Below, piece after piece: positions 1-7,703 of a DNA stretch of 64,000 nucleotides. Made by a program: the position numbers and the translations under genes. The stretch covers positions 89,677 through 153,676 of the forward strand of contig JANQNP010000010.1 of the NCBI GenBank assembly GCA_028279505.1. Direction: 5' to 3'. How positions within the stretch are numbered: the stretch's first letter is position 1; the number at the start of each line of letters is the position of its first letter. The notes under the pieces were generated by a model. That model searched no databases. It was not told the origin of the DNA and worked only from the letters and a program-made list of their open reading frames with translations. The DNA is from Dehalococcoidia bacterium (GTDB taxonomy: Bacteria; Chloroflexota; Dehalococcoidia; UBA2979).

Positions 1-1
1 C

Positions 2-970
2 GTCACGAACTTCACCGACCCACGCTTCGAGGCCATCGACGGCTTCCTGCCCGGCGCGAGCGGAGGCAATCTCCTGACCAGCCCAGACGCGCCCGAGGGC
101 GTCACGCAGGTCGCTCGACTCGAATGGGCGACCGCCGGACGCGCCGCCCAGATCCGCGGAATCCGCGAGCGCGTCGATCCGACCCCGATGCAGGTCTACC
201 TCTCGCGCGACCTCGCCGAGCTGCTCGAACTCACCCCGCAGGACTCGTTCAACATCTCCGTCTTCTCGCGGTTCCACGAGGCGATCTACGCCGGCCCCAT
301 CGACCTCTTCCCGACCTACCGCCCCGACGAGTCGAACGTCGCCCTCGCCGTCATGAACGCGGACCGGCTCCTCCAGAGCTCCGCCGCAGCCCAGGCCGAC
401 CGAGCCGCCGGCTATAACGAGGTCTGGTACCGCACCTCGGATCCCGAAGCCACGGCCCTCGCCGTCGCGGCGTTCGAGCCCGCCGACCTCGTACAGGCGG
501 AGGCAGAGCTCCTCGAGCAGCAGGAAGACCCGCTCGTCGCAGCCGGCTGGGAGGGCATCCTCGCCATCTCCTTCGGCGCCGTGCTGCTCCTGTCCGCCAT
601 CGGCTTCATCGTCTACTCCTACCTGACCGCGCAGCAGCGCGGCTTGGAGTTCGCCATCCTCCGGACCCTCGGCTTCTCGAGGATCCAGGTCTTCACGGTA
701 GTCATGGTCGAGCAGGCCTTCGTGATCGTCGCGGGCATGGGACTCGGCACCGTCGTCGGCCTCCAGATCGGGCAGCTGATGATGGACTTCCTCGCCACCG
801 ACGAGCGCGGTCGCGAGGTCCTCCCGCCGTTCCTGCTCGCCGTCTCATGGCCGCAGGTGTTCGTGGTCTGGGGGATCCTCGGCGCGGTGTTCGCCACGAC
901 GATCGCAGCGGTGGTGCTGTTGTACCTTCGGTTGGCCGTCCACCGCGCGCTGCGGATCGGCGACGCATGA
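2..970 (+). CDS. FtsX/MacB-type ABC transporter permease, C-terminal part (5' end outside window)
   Basis: The reading frame is open from the left edge of the window, so the N-terminus is missing; the visible part is about 322 codons. The first half is a soluble extracytoplasmic region. The last ~130 residues hold three hydrophobic helices: one at about positions 540-630, one at 690-790 and one at 840-950. Between helices 1 and 2 is the motif LEFAILRTLGFS, and the protein ends RLAVHRALRIGDA. This helix-ERG/LEFA-helix-helix arrangement is typical of the FtsX domain of MacB/LolC-type permeases, which transmit ATPase movement to periplasmic domains rather than import solutes. Two ATPase genes of the matching LolD/MacB class follow directly, so an export or mechanotransmission complex is likely. 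The substrate cannot be told from sequence. Confidence 0.85.
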   Translation, partial: VTNFTDPRFEAIDGFLPGASGGNLLTSPDAPEGVTQVARLEWATAGRAAQIRGIRERVDPTPMQVYLSRDLAELLELTPQDSFNISVFSRFHEAIYAGPIDLFPTYRPDESNVALAVMNADRLLQSSAAAQADRAAGYNEVWYRTSDPEATALAVAAFEPADLVQAEAELLEQQEDPLVAAGWEGILAISFGAVLLLSAIGFIVYSYLTAQQRGLEFAILRTLGFSRIQVFTVVMVEQAFVIVAGMGLGTVVGLQIGQLMMDFLATDERGREVLPPFLLAVSWPQVFVVWGILGAVFATTIAAVVLLYLRLAVHRALRIGDA

Positions 971-995
971 CCGGTTCCGTCCAACGCAGCGGATC

Positions 996-1919
996 GTGGT
1001 GGAGAAGACCGTGGTGACAGCCGCCGACTCGCCGTACATCCACTGCGAGGACCTGTTCAAGATCTACAAGACCGAGGAGCTCGAAGTCGTCGCGCTCCGC
1101 GGCCTCGATCTCCGCGTCCAGGCCGGCGAGATGATGGCAATCGTCGGCGCCTCCGGATCCGGTAAGTCGACGCTGCTCAACATCCTCTCCGGCCTCGACC
1201 AGCCCTCCGCCGGCCGCGTCACCGTCGGCGAGCGCGACCTCCTCACCGTCACCGACGACGATCTCGTCGACTATCGCCGGTCCGAGGTGGGCTTCGTCTG
1301 GCAGCAGACCGGCCGCAATCTCATCCCCTACCTCACCGCGCTCCAGAACATCGAGGTGCCGATGATCCTCGAGGGCCGGTCGCGCCGGGAGGCGCGCGAA
1401 CGCGCCGAGTACCTCCTCAACGAGGTCGGCCTCGCCGAGAAGGCGAAGCGCAAGCCGAACGAGCTGTCGGGCGGCGAGCAGCAGCGCGTCGCCATCGGCG
1501 TCGCGCTCGCCAACAACCCGCCGCTCCTCCTCGCGGACGAGCCCACCGGCGAACTCGACAGCGCCACCGCCGACGAGGTCTTCCAGGTCTTCCGCCGGCT
1601 CAACGAGTCGACCGGCGTCACCATCGTCATCGTCACCCACGACCGCGAGATCACGAGCCGCGTCGACCGCGTCGTCGCCATGCGCGACGGCCGCACCAGC
1701 ACCGAGATCGTCCACTACGTGCAGTTCGCCCGAGGTGAGGGCGAGATCACCGAGGAGTTCGCGGTCGTCGACCGCACCGGCCGCCTCCAGATCCCGCGCG
1801 AGTACCTCGACGAGCTCGGCATCGACCGCCGCGCCCGCGTCGAGATCGAGCACGACCGCGTCGAGGTGCGCCCCGAGAAGCCGCCGACCGACAGCCAGCC
1901 ACCCTGGAAGCGCCCGTGA
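996..1919 (+). CDS. MacB/LolD-type ABC transporter ATP-binding protein with AbrB-like C-terminal tail
   Basis: A 307-residue ABC ATPase that powers the neighbouring FtsX-type permease. Walker A GASGSGKST lies at residues 51-59, the signature LSGGEQQR at 157-164, Walker B plus the family-typical DEPTGELDSAT at 178-191, and the H-loop His in IVTHDRE near 215. Unusually, about 50 residues follow the ATPase core. Residues 257-293 read like an AbrB/MazE swapped-hairpin domain, with VDRTGRLQIPREYLDELG followed by a basic beta strand (compare the AbrB pattern 'D..GRI.IP..I...LGI'). I infer a DNA-binding or dimerisation appendage. The annotated start is GTG at 996; GTG codons at 999, 1011 and 1014 are alternatives. 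The stop overlaps the next gene's GTG by 4 bases (GTGA), so the two are translationally coupled. Confidence 0.9.
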   Translation: MVEKTVVTAADSPYIHCEDLFKIYKTEELEVVALRGLDLRVQAGEMMAIVGASGSGKSTLLNILSGLDQPSAGRVTVGERDLLTVTDDDLVDYRRSEVGFVWQQTGRNLIPYLTALQNIEVPMILEGRSRREARERAEYLLNEVGLAEKAKRKPNELSGGEQQRVAIGVALANNPPLLLADEPTGELDSATADEVFQVFRRLNESTGVTIVIVTHDREITSRVDRVVAMRDGRTSTEIVHYVQFARGEGEITEEFAVVDRTGRLQIPREYLDELGIDRRARVEIEHDRVEVRPEKPPTDSQPPWKRP

Positions 1920-2683
1920 CCAGCTCCGCGAACACGATGATCGACGTCCAGGGCGTCAGCCGCGCCTTCCACACCGCCGGCACCACCGTCCACGCCGTCC
2001 GCGACGTCTCGCTCGAGGTCGCTCGCGGCGAGTTCCTCGCCATCATCGGCCGCTCCGGCTCCGGTAAGACCACACTCCTCAACCTGATCGCCGGCCTCGA
2101 CAAGCCCGACAGTGGCGCCGTCTTCGTAGACGGCGAGGACATCACGAAGTACGGCGACCGCGAGATGACCGAGTTCCGCCGCCACACCATCGGCTTCGTG
2201 TTCCAGTCCTTCGGCCTCCTGCCGCTACTGTCCGCCGCCGAGAACGTCGAGCTGGCGCTCCGCATCGCCGGCGCCGGTCTCCGCGATCGAGGACGGCGAA
2301 CCGACGAGCTCCTCGAGCAGGTCGGGCTCACCCCCCGCGCCGGCCACCGCCCGTACGAGCTGTCGGGTGGCGAGCAGCAGCGCGTCGCGGTTGCGCGCGC
2401 CCTCGCCAACGAGCCCCCGCTCCTGATCGCCGACGAACCGACTGGCGAGCTCGACTCCGCCACCGGCGCCCAGATCTTCCAGCTCCTCCGCGATGTCGCC
2501 GCCTCCGGCGTCACCGTCGTCACCGCCACGCACGACCCCTTCGTCATCGAGCACGTCGACCGCATCGTGGAGATGGACGACGGCGCCCTGGTCAGCAAAC
2601 CCGCTGACGAGGAGCCCGCTCCCGCGGCGCCCGGCCCCGCCCGTCGCGCGCTCCCGCCGAGGCGGCCGCCACCCGGGGTCTGA
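1916..2683 (+). CDS. MacB/LolD-type ABC transporter ATP-binding protein
   Basis: A second ATPase of the same class, 255 residues. Walker A GRSGSGKTT is at 45-53, the Q-loop in FVFQSFGLLP near 95-104, the signature LSGGEQQRVAVARAL at 149-163, Walker B LLIADEPTGELDSAT at 169-183, and the H-loop His in ATHDPF near 206. The last ~30 residues are Pro/Ala/Arg-rich and carry no known domain, unlike the upstream ATPase. It starts at GTG overlapping the upstream stop by 4 bases. Two distinct ATPases follow a single visible permease; they may form a heterodimer, or a second permease may lie upstream of the window. Confidence 0.92.
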   Translation: MTSSANTMIDVQGVSRAFHTAGTTVHAVRDVSLEVARGEFLAIIGRSGSGKTTLLNLIAGLDKPDSGAVFVDGEDITKYGDREMTEFRRHTIGFVFQSFGLLPLLSAAENVELALRIAGAGLRDRGRRTDELLEQVGLTPRAGHRPYELSGGEQQRVAVARALANEPPLLIADEPTGELDSATGAQIFQLLRDVAASGVTVVTATHDPFVIEHVDRIVEMDDGALVSKPADEEPAPAAPGPARRALPPRRPPPGV

Positions 2684-2684
2684 C

Positions 2685-3254
2685 ATGCCGGTCGTGCACA
2701 CCCTCGCGGCCAGACTCCGTCCCGAGGCCGATCAAGCGCTCTTGGAGGGCGCCACAAGCGCAGCTCAGGAGCTGCGCTCGGCACCCGGCGTCGTCGCGAC
2801 CCGTGTCGGCCGCTCGGACTCCCACCTCGTCGCCGCCGCCTGGCTGCCGGACGCCGGCGCGCTCGAGCCCTTCGCGGCGTCGCCGCCGCACATGAACTTC
2901 ATCATGCGCGGCCTCGCCCCCCTCATCGAGGGCATGTGGAGCATCTCCGTCGACACCGACCGCGACGCACCCGACGCCGACGCCGCCTCGATCTGCGCGC
3001 TCGCGCTCCCCGAGGCCCCCGGCATCTTCGAGTGGCAGGTCCGCCGCCAGCTCGAGGCGATCGACGCGCTCCCCGGCACCGCCTGGCTCGGCCCCGCCGT
3101 CGAGGAACGCGAACGCTACCGTGCCGGCGGCGTCGTCCTGCTCGACCCGGTGGCTGCGGACGGCTTCGCCGACCAGCTCGACGTCACCACCGACGACGCA
3201 ATGCACCTAGAAGTCGCGTTCGTCCCGCTGATCGGCGACGCTGAGACATCATGA
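2685..3254 (+). CDS. Hypothetical protein, dimeric alpha-beta barrel (ABM-like)
   Basis: A 189-residue soluble protein with no signal peptide or membrane helix. The ATG at 2685 is chosen because it lies 1 base after the upstream ATPase stop and the protein-like sequence begins there; the frame is open further upstream only as a shadow of the ATPase. The pattern 'apGVVATRVGRSDSHLVAAAWLPDAGALEPFAASPPH' (split here for length) resembles the antibiotic-biosynthesis-monooxygenase/Dabb fold, in which a short ferredoxin-like repeat is followed by strand-helix units. A second, weaker half follows. No catalytic residues are recognised. The stop overlaps the next ATG (ATGA), so it belongs to the ABC-nuclease operon. 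Function unknown. Confidence 0.7.
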   Translation: MPVVHTLAARLRPEADQALLEGATSAAQELRSAPGVVATRVGRSDSHLVAAAWLPDAGALEPFAASPPHMNFIMRGLAPLIEGMWSISVDTDRDAPDADAASICALALPEAPGIFEWQVRRQLEAIDALPGTAWLGPAVEERERYRAGGVVLLDPVAADGFADQLDVTTDDAMHLEVAFVPLIGDAETS

Positions 3255-3877
3255 GCGACGACCGGCGCGAGCCCCCGCCGCCACTCCGTAGCGATCGCCG
3301 CACGCGGACCCGTCCGCGACGCCGCCGTCCGACGTTTCGGCCACCCCCATCGCTCCGGCGCCGTCGCGCGGCGCTGAACCGCTGGACCCTGATCCTCGGC
3401 GTCCTCGTCGGCGCCTCCGCCATCCTCGCCGCGCTGCTCGCACGCAACGAGGACGGCGCACCCATCCCCGCGGACGTCGGCCCGACCGCCCCCGCCGGCG
3501 CCGCCGCCGTCGACGTCGTCGAGGTCATCGACGGCGACACCCTCCGCGTGGAAGCCGCCGACGGCTCACAGCTCACCGTCCGCCTCTACGGCGTCGACAC
3601 GCCCGAACGAGGCGAGGCCTGCTACTCCGAGGCGCGCTCGCGCCTCCGCGAACTCGCGGGCGACTCCATCCTCCTGCTGCCGGACGAGCGGCTCCAGGAC
3701 CCCGGCGGCCGCGAGCTGCGCTATGTCTTCACCGAGGAAGGCGTGTCGGTCGACGCCGCATTGCTCCACGAGGGCCTGGCGATCGCCTGGCGCCGGGACG
3801 GTGCCTTCGTCGACGAGTTCGTTGCTCTCGAAGACGCCGCCGCCGCCGCCGAGACCGGCTGCCTCTGGGCCGGCTAG
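3251..3877 (+). CDS. Membrane-anchored staphylococcal-nuclease-like protein (thermonuclease)
   Basis: 208 residues. The N-terminus (1-42) is very rich in Arg and Pro, followed by one membrane helix at about 45-64, so the catalytic domain probably faces outside. The SNase fold covers about 87-206: VIDGDTLRV (92-100), RLYGVDTPERGE (111-122), GGRELRYVF (152-160) and a late LLHEGLA. The three SNase catalytic residues can be placed at R111, E119 and R154, so activity is plausible: Ca2+-dependent cleavage of DNA/RNA phosphodiester bonds. The start ATG overlaps the upstream stop by 4 bases. Its 3' end overlaps the convergent lipoprotein gene in the tetranucleotide CTAG, so both stop codons share bases. 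Confidence 0.88.
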   Translation: MSDDRREPPPPLRSDRRTRTRPRRRRPTFRPPPSLRRRRAALNRWTLILGVLVGASAILAALLARNEDGAPIPADVGPTAPAGAAAVDVVEVIDGDTLRVEAADGSQLTVRLYGVDTPERGEACYSEARSRLRELAGDSILLLPDERLQDPGGRELRYVFTEEGVSVDAALLHEGLAIAWRRDGAFVDEFVALEDAAAAAETGCLWAG

Positions 3878-4659
3878 CTCCCGTCCGCGGGCAGCTCGAA
3901 CGACTCCAGCCGGAAGATCAGGTCGCCGTTATCCCACTGCACCAGCTGGTGCGGCGCCTCCACGTTGATCCACGCGCTGCGGATCGCGCGGCCGTTGCGC
4001 ACGATCACGCGCCACGCCTCGAACGTCCCCGCCGGCACCTCGATCGTTTCGCGCGCTGGGGTCTGGATGTTCACCGTCTGCTGCCGGCGCTCGATCGGGT
4101 TGACCGAGACGTAGTTGAGGTCCAGCTCCTCGTCGAAGTCGAGCGTGCGCCACAGCCAGAGCGATGACTCGTTGTCGTAGTAGTCGGCGCGCAGTTCCAG
4201 CTCGCGCGCCTCGGGTCGACCGTCGATGTTGCGCTCGACGTTGAGGACGTCTTCGTCCCCCTCGTCGGTGTACGTCCAGTCATAGGTGTCGCGAATGACC
4301 CGGCCGTCGTCGTCCTCGCGGACCGCCTCGCGAAGCGCGCCGAACGGCGCCAACGTCGAAGCGTCGACCGCCAGCTCCGTCACGTCCGTCGCCGCCGCGC
4401 GATCGTCCTCGGCGATCCCCTCGTACCGCTGTTCGAGGACGAATCGCGACCCCTCGAGGCGCGTCACCAGCTCCCCGGTACCGAACGACTCCCCGTCGAT
4501 GTCCTCGAGGGCGTAGACGTAGCGCTCCCCGTCGATCAGCGGCACCTGCGCCACGATCAGCGTCGTCTCGGCGCTCGGCGTCCCGGCCCCGCAGCCCGCG
4601 CCCACCACGAGGGCGATCGCACTCAGGACAATGACAGCCAACTTGAACGGTGACAGCAC
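3874..4659 (-). CDS. Lipoprotein, DUF3108-like
   Basis: 261 residues with a lipoprotein signal peptide: a short charged start, a hydrophobic stretch AVIVLSAIALVV, then a GAGC lipobox that places the lipidated Cys near residue 23. The mature part is rich in Asp/Glu and in beta strands. Near the C-terminus, 'ETIEVPAGTFEAWRV' followed by a Trp-rich sheet and LVQWDNGDLIFRLESF resembles the DUF3108-type fold of periplasmic or lipid-anchored proteins, but I cannot prove membership. It is 18 bases downstream of the threonine aldolase gene on the same strand and probably co-transcribed with it. Its stop overlaps the nuclease gene stop (CTAG). Specific function unknown. Confidence 0.7.
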   Translation of the reverse strand: MLSPFKLAVIVLSAIALVVGAGCGAGTPSAETTLIVAQVPLIDGERYVYALEDIDGESFGTGELVTRLEGSRFVLEQRYEGIAEDDRAAATDVTELAVDASTLAPFGALREAVREDDDGRVIRDTYDWTYTDEGDEDVLNVERNIDGRPEARELELRADYYDNESSLWLWRTLDFDEELDLNYVSVNPIERRQQTVNIQTPARETIEVPAGTFEAWRVIVRNGRAIRSAWINVEAPHQLVQWDNGDLIFRLESFELPADGS

Positions 4660-4676
4660 TCGGGTGTTGATGATCG

Positions 4677-5711
4677 CTACCCGCCGGCCAGTTCCGCGAT
4701 CACCTCGCCGGCAATGGTGAGCGCCTCGTCGATCTGCGCGGTCGTCACATCGAGGTGGGTCACCATCCGGATCCGGTCGGGCCTCCCCGTAGAGAGCACC
4801 CCGCGCTCACGCAACGCCGCCTGCAAAGCCGCGCCATCGATCCCCTGCGGCTCGAAGAACACCATGTTGGTGCCAACGGTCGACGGATCGAGGTCGATCC
4901 CCGGCAGCTCCGCGAGCCCGTTGGCCAGCCGTCGCGCGTTCGCGTGATCCTCCGACATCCGCTCCACGTGATGATCGAGGGCGTATCGCGCCGCCGCCGC
5001 CAGCACGCCGGACTGGCGCATGCCGCCGCCCACCTGCCGTCGGATCGGCCGCGCTCGGTCGATGAAGTCGCGCGGCCCGGTCAGCACTGAACCGACCGGC
5101 GCCCCCAGCCCCTTAGAGAAGCAAAACGAAACGGTGTCGGCGGGCCCGAGCAGCGTCGCCGCGTCCGTCTCCAGCGCGGCCGCCGCGTTGAAGATCCGCG
5201 CCCCATCAACGTGCACCGCCGCGCCGGCGGCGTGGGCCACCTCGGCCACCTCGCGCATCTCCTGTGCGGGAATCGCCGCGCCGCCGCAGCGGTTCTGCGT
5301 GTTCTCCAGGCACACCACCGTCGTCCGCGGCACGCCGCTCCGGATCGTCGCGCGCACCGCGTCCGGGTCGATGTGCCCGCCCGCGTCGTTGGGCACGCTC
5401 CGCAGACTGACCCCACCGAGGGCCGGGGCACCGACCCCCTCGTAGTGCAGGATGTGCGACTCCGAACCCACGATCGCCTCGTCGCCGCGCCCGCAGTGCG
5501 TCAGCAGCGACACGAGGTTGGCCATCGTCCCGCTCGGAACGAACAGCGCTGCTTCCTTGCCGACGGCCGCGGCCGCGGCCGCCTCAAGCGCGTTGACGCT
5601 CGGGTCATCGCCGAGCACGTCGTCGCCGAGCTCGGCGCTCGTCATCGCCTCGAGCATGCCGGGGACGGGGCGCGTGACCGTGTCGGATCGCAGGTCGATC
5701 ACGTCTGGCAT
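4677..5711 (-). CDS. ltaE: Low-specificity L-threonine aldolase
   Basis: 344 residues, the normal length for this PLP fold-type I enzyme. It cleaves L-threonine or L-allo-threonine to glycine and acetaldehyde. The N-terminus IDLRSDTVTRP is the family hallmark. Other family motifs are FVPSGTMANL (57-66), the ENTQN motif (136-140), HVDGARIFNA (167-176) and the PLP lysine K200 in FCFSKGLGAPVGS. The C-terminal domain ends with the usual 'TGRPDRIRMVTHLDVT' pattern. The ATG is preceded about 6 bases upstream by a purine-rich GGAG. It is followed by the lipoprotein gene. No truncation or missing catalytic residue was seen. Confidence 0.93.
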   Translation of the reverse strand: MPDVIDLRSDTVTRPVPGMLEAMTSAELGDDVLGDDPSVNALEAAAAAAVGKEAALFVPSGTMANLVSLLTHCGRGDEAIVGSESHILHYEGVGAPALGGVSLRSVPNDAGGHIDPDAVRATIRSGVPRTTVVCLENTQNRCGGAAIPAQEMREVAEVAHAAGAAVHVDGARIFNAAAALETDAATLLGPADTVSFCFSKGLGAPVGSVLTGPRDFIDRARPIRRQVGGGMRQSGVLAAAARYALDHHVERMSEDHANARRLANGLAELPGIDLDPSTVGTNMVFFEPQGIDGAALQAALRERGVLSTGRPDRIRMVTHLDVTTAQIDEALTIAGEVIAELAGG

Positions 5712-5850
5712 CAGGGGCTCCGGAACGGTCGGACGGACAGAAATCGGAGCGTAGCAGAGACCGCTCTCAGCGGCTCACACCGCGGCCATCACACGCGTTG
5801 ACAGCAACCGTTGATCGACATGAGGCCGCGCGAATTGGAACGAAGTCGCG

Positions 5851-6297
5851 CTAGTGCTGCGGCGACCGCTCCCAGAGCGTCTCCCAGCCCTCGCCACCGC
5901 GGATCGCCCCAACCAGCTCGCTCTGCTCGAGTTGGAACGCCTCGGCGAAGGCCGCGTTCACCTGCTGCACGGCACCCACGCCACCCAGCTCGAAGAACCG
6001 CTCCTCGAGCCGCTTCCACAGCCCTACGTTCTTCAGCACCTGCACGCTCTGGCGCCACTGAAAGACCGTGATCTGCTCCGGCGCCGGCATGCCCGGCCGC
6101 GCCTCCTCGAGGAACCGGTAGCGCTCGCGCCCCGAGTTCACGGGTGGCACCACCTGGATGAAGATCTCGCCGCCGTCGTTCTGACGCGCGTCGACGAGGA
6201 GTCGCTGCTCGATGCGATCGAACCGGATGACGAAGACGTCGGCCCCGTCGATCACTTCCTGCAGCGCTGCGAGGTTAATGTCGTAGTCGGCGTCCAT
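5851..6297 (-). CDS. Hypothetical protein (148 aa)
   Basis: A soluble 148-residue protein with no signal peptide. It reads as a real gene by amino-acid composition (mixed hydrophobic core, Gln/Glu-rich helices). The N-terminal half looks alpha/beta, with DVFVIRFDRIEQRLLVDAR; the C-terminal half is mostly helical (WKRLEERFFELGGVGAVQQ). I do not recognise the family. A TAAGAT -10-like hexamer lies only 7 bases upstream of the ATG (6305-6310), so its transcript may be leaderless. It follows the ccdA gene on the same strand after a gap of 55 bases and could be transcribed with it or from its own promoter. Confidence 0.65.
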   Translation of the reverse strand: MDADYDINLAALQEVIDGADVFVIRFDRIEQRLLVDARQNDGGEIFIQVVPPVNSGRERYRFLEEARPGMPAPEQITVFQWRQSVQVLKNVGLWKRLEERFFELGGVGAVQQVNAAFAEAFQLEQSELVGAIRGGEGWETLWERSPQH

Positions 6298-6304
6298 GTC
6301 CGCG

Positions 6305-6310
6305 ATCTTA
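6305..6310 (-). promoter_or_regulatory. -10-like hexamer TAAGAT, leaderless start
   Basis: TAAGAT on the minus strand ends 7 bases before the ATG of the 148-aa gene. This spacing puts the expected transcription start at or next to the start codon. No clear -35 was seen. Confidence 0.4.
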
Positions 6311-6352
6311 GCGCAGGACCACGCCAGCCGCGCTACCCGATCTCGATCAACT

Positions 6353-7246
6353 TCAGCGCACCTGGTAGGTGCGATCGAGGTACGGGATGTTGATCAGCCC
6401 GGACATCTGCATCCCGAACACGATCAGCACCACGCCGCCGATCCGCGTCAGCGTGTCGAGCTGCTGCTGCACCGAGTTGCCAATGAACCCGACTGAAGCC
6501 CCAATGAACGCGAAGACGATCGTGAACCCGATGACGAACGCCAGCGCGTGCGTGATCACCCGCCGTCGCGTCGCCGCCGTCTGCTCCGATCCAACGACTG
6601 CCTCGCCGGCGATGTTCACGAGGTAGGCCGGCACCAGCGGCAGCACGCACGGCGACAGGAACGACACGACGCCACCGAAGAAGGCAATGAACGGCCCGAG
6701 GCCGCCGCTCACGCTACCCGTCAGGTCCTGCTCAACCGACGAGGTCTGATCGAACAGGAAGCCGAAGCTCTGGAAGTACTGGTTCAGCCGCCCGAACTCA
6801 CCGAGGAACATCAAAGTCCCGACGCCGATGAAGATCGCGCCGCTGCCGATCATCAACTTGCCCATGTGCGGCTGCAGCTTCCGCAGCCGAGGAGAGATCC
6901 AGCCGAAGAACGCCGCGAACGCGAGGAACCACACCCCGAGGCCCAGCGCGTAGAACGTCAGCAACATCGCGCCCTGACCGGCCGTGCCCGACGTCGCCGC
7001 CAGAGTCAGCACGACCCCGAGGATCGGACCGATACACGGTGACCACGCGACGGAGAACGCCGCCCCGATTGCGAACGAGCGTGGGTAGCCGTCCCGCACG
7101 ACGCCGAATCGGCGCGGGCTGCCTGGGTCTGCCGGAGTTGGAACGGCTGGCGGCGCCGTCGTTGCCACGGGCGTCTCCTCAGCGATCGGCGGTGGGGCGG
7201 CCGGTGTGTTCGCTATGACGATTGTCGGGTGCCGCTGCCGCGACAC
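6353..7246 (-). CDS. ccdA: CcdA-family cytochrome c biogenesis/thiol-electron transporter with circularly permuted halves
   Basis: 297 residues. CcdA passes electrons across the membrane through two Cys, one in each 3-helix half, to periplasmic thioredoxin-like partners. Here the halves are in reverse order. Residues ~46-165 carry the normal second half (WSPCIGPILG, Cys71; helices ~58-84, 92-116, 128-150). Residues ~182-297 carry the normal first half (FLSPCVLPLVPAYL, Cys200; helices ~184-212, 230-256, 266-286), and the protein ends YLDRTYQVR, where the linker to the second half would normally begin. A Pro/Ala/Thr-rich tail (12-44) precedes the core. The start is GTG; an in-frame TGA lies five codons upstream, so no normal N-terminal half is hidden there. 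Both redox Cys are kept. No ResA/thioredoxin partner is adjacent. Confidence 0.88.
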   Translation of the reverse strand: MSRQRHPTIVIANTPAAPPPIAEETPVATTAPPAVPTPADPGSPRRFGVVRDGYPRSFAIGAAFSVAWSPCIGPILGVVLTLAATSGTAGQGAMLLTFYALGLGVWFLAFAAFFGWISPRLRKLQPHMGKLMIGSGAIFIGVGTLMFLGEFGRLNQYFQSFGFLFDQTSSVEQDLTGSVSGGLGPFIAFFGGVVSFLSPCVLPLVPAYLVNIAGEAVVGSEQTAATRRRVITHALAFVIGFTIVFAFIGASVGFIGNSVQQQLDTLTRIGGVVLIVFGMQMSGLINIPYLDRTYQVR

Positions 7247-7326
7247 GCGTGAGGGGCGTCACCGAGTCACTCGATTCGCCGCTCCCGCGCCGAGCGCCCA
7301 GGCGAGCCGGCTCACCATTGCCGGCT

Positions 7327-7524
7327 TCAGCTCTCGATCCCGATCAGCTGACGGCGCGCCGCGTCGTAGCGTTCCTTCGCCCGCGCCTCGCGGCTGAGCA
7401 GCCCCTTGATCTCCGGCGGCGGCAGTCGCTCCCCGTCGAGGAGGAACGAGTGCACCCGTTCGAGCTGCTCCTGCCAGCGCTCGAACGCCTCGCGATATTC
7501 CTGCTTCTCCTCGTCAGTGGCCAT
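7327..7524 (-). CDS. Small hypothetical protein (65 aa, helical)
   Basis: A 65-residue, highly charged, helix-forming protein: a long amphipathic run EKQEYREAFERWQEQLERV, a short loop with PPPEIKG, then a second helix SREARAKERYDAARRQL. No membrane segment and no recognised family. It looks genuine because the composition is coding-like and a TAGAAT -10 hexamer lies exactly 6 bases upstream of the ATG (7531-7536), an arrangement seen for several other genes in this window. It precedes ccdA by 80 bases on the same strand. Confidence 0.65.
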   Translation of the reverse strand: MATDEEKQEYREAFERWQEQLERVHSFLLDGERLPPPEIKGLLSREARAKERYDAARRQLIGIES

Positions 7525-7530
7525 GGACCG

Positions 7531-7536
7531 ATTCTA
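7531..7536 (-). promoter_or_regulatory. -10-like hexamer TAGAAT, leaderless start
   Basis: TAGAAT on the minus strand, 6 bases before the ATG at 7524, preceded by GC (GC-TAGAAT). It predicts a transcript starting at the start codon. Confidence 0.45.
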
Positions 7537-7586
7537 GCAATCGGAGCCGGTCCCGCTCGCCGCGTGGATGCCCGGTTTGCGGCCTG

Positions 7587-7606
7587 TTGATATCGGCTTG
7601 ATATCG
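7587..7606 (+). repeat. Tandem operator-like repeat TTGATATCG x2
   Basis: TTGATATCG occurs at 7587-7595 and again at 7598-7606, an 11-base period, about one helical turn. Each unit contains the palindrome GATATC. It is an AT-rich island in very GC-rich DNA, and the second copy includes the -35 hexamer TTGATA. Binding by a repressor or activator is an inference. Confidence 0.4.
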
Positions 7607-7626
7607 CCCCCCACCGGGTGGATAAC
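7598..7626 (+). promoter_or_regulatory. Sigma70-like promoter for the 7704 gene
   Basis: TTGATA (7598-7603), a 17-base spacer, then GATAAC (7621-7626). This is the best -35/-10 pair by eye in the window. The start codon at 7704 has its own strong Shine-Dalgarno, giving a leader of about 70 bases. Confidence 0.45.
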
Positions 7627-7703
7627 CTGATAAAGTGTCGCGTCGTGGGCCACGGATCGGCCCCGAGTTCCCAGCACGGATGCTCTTGGCGGGGAGGGAA
7701 CTC

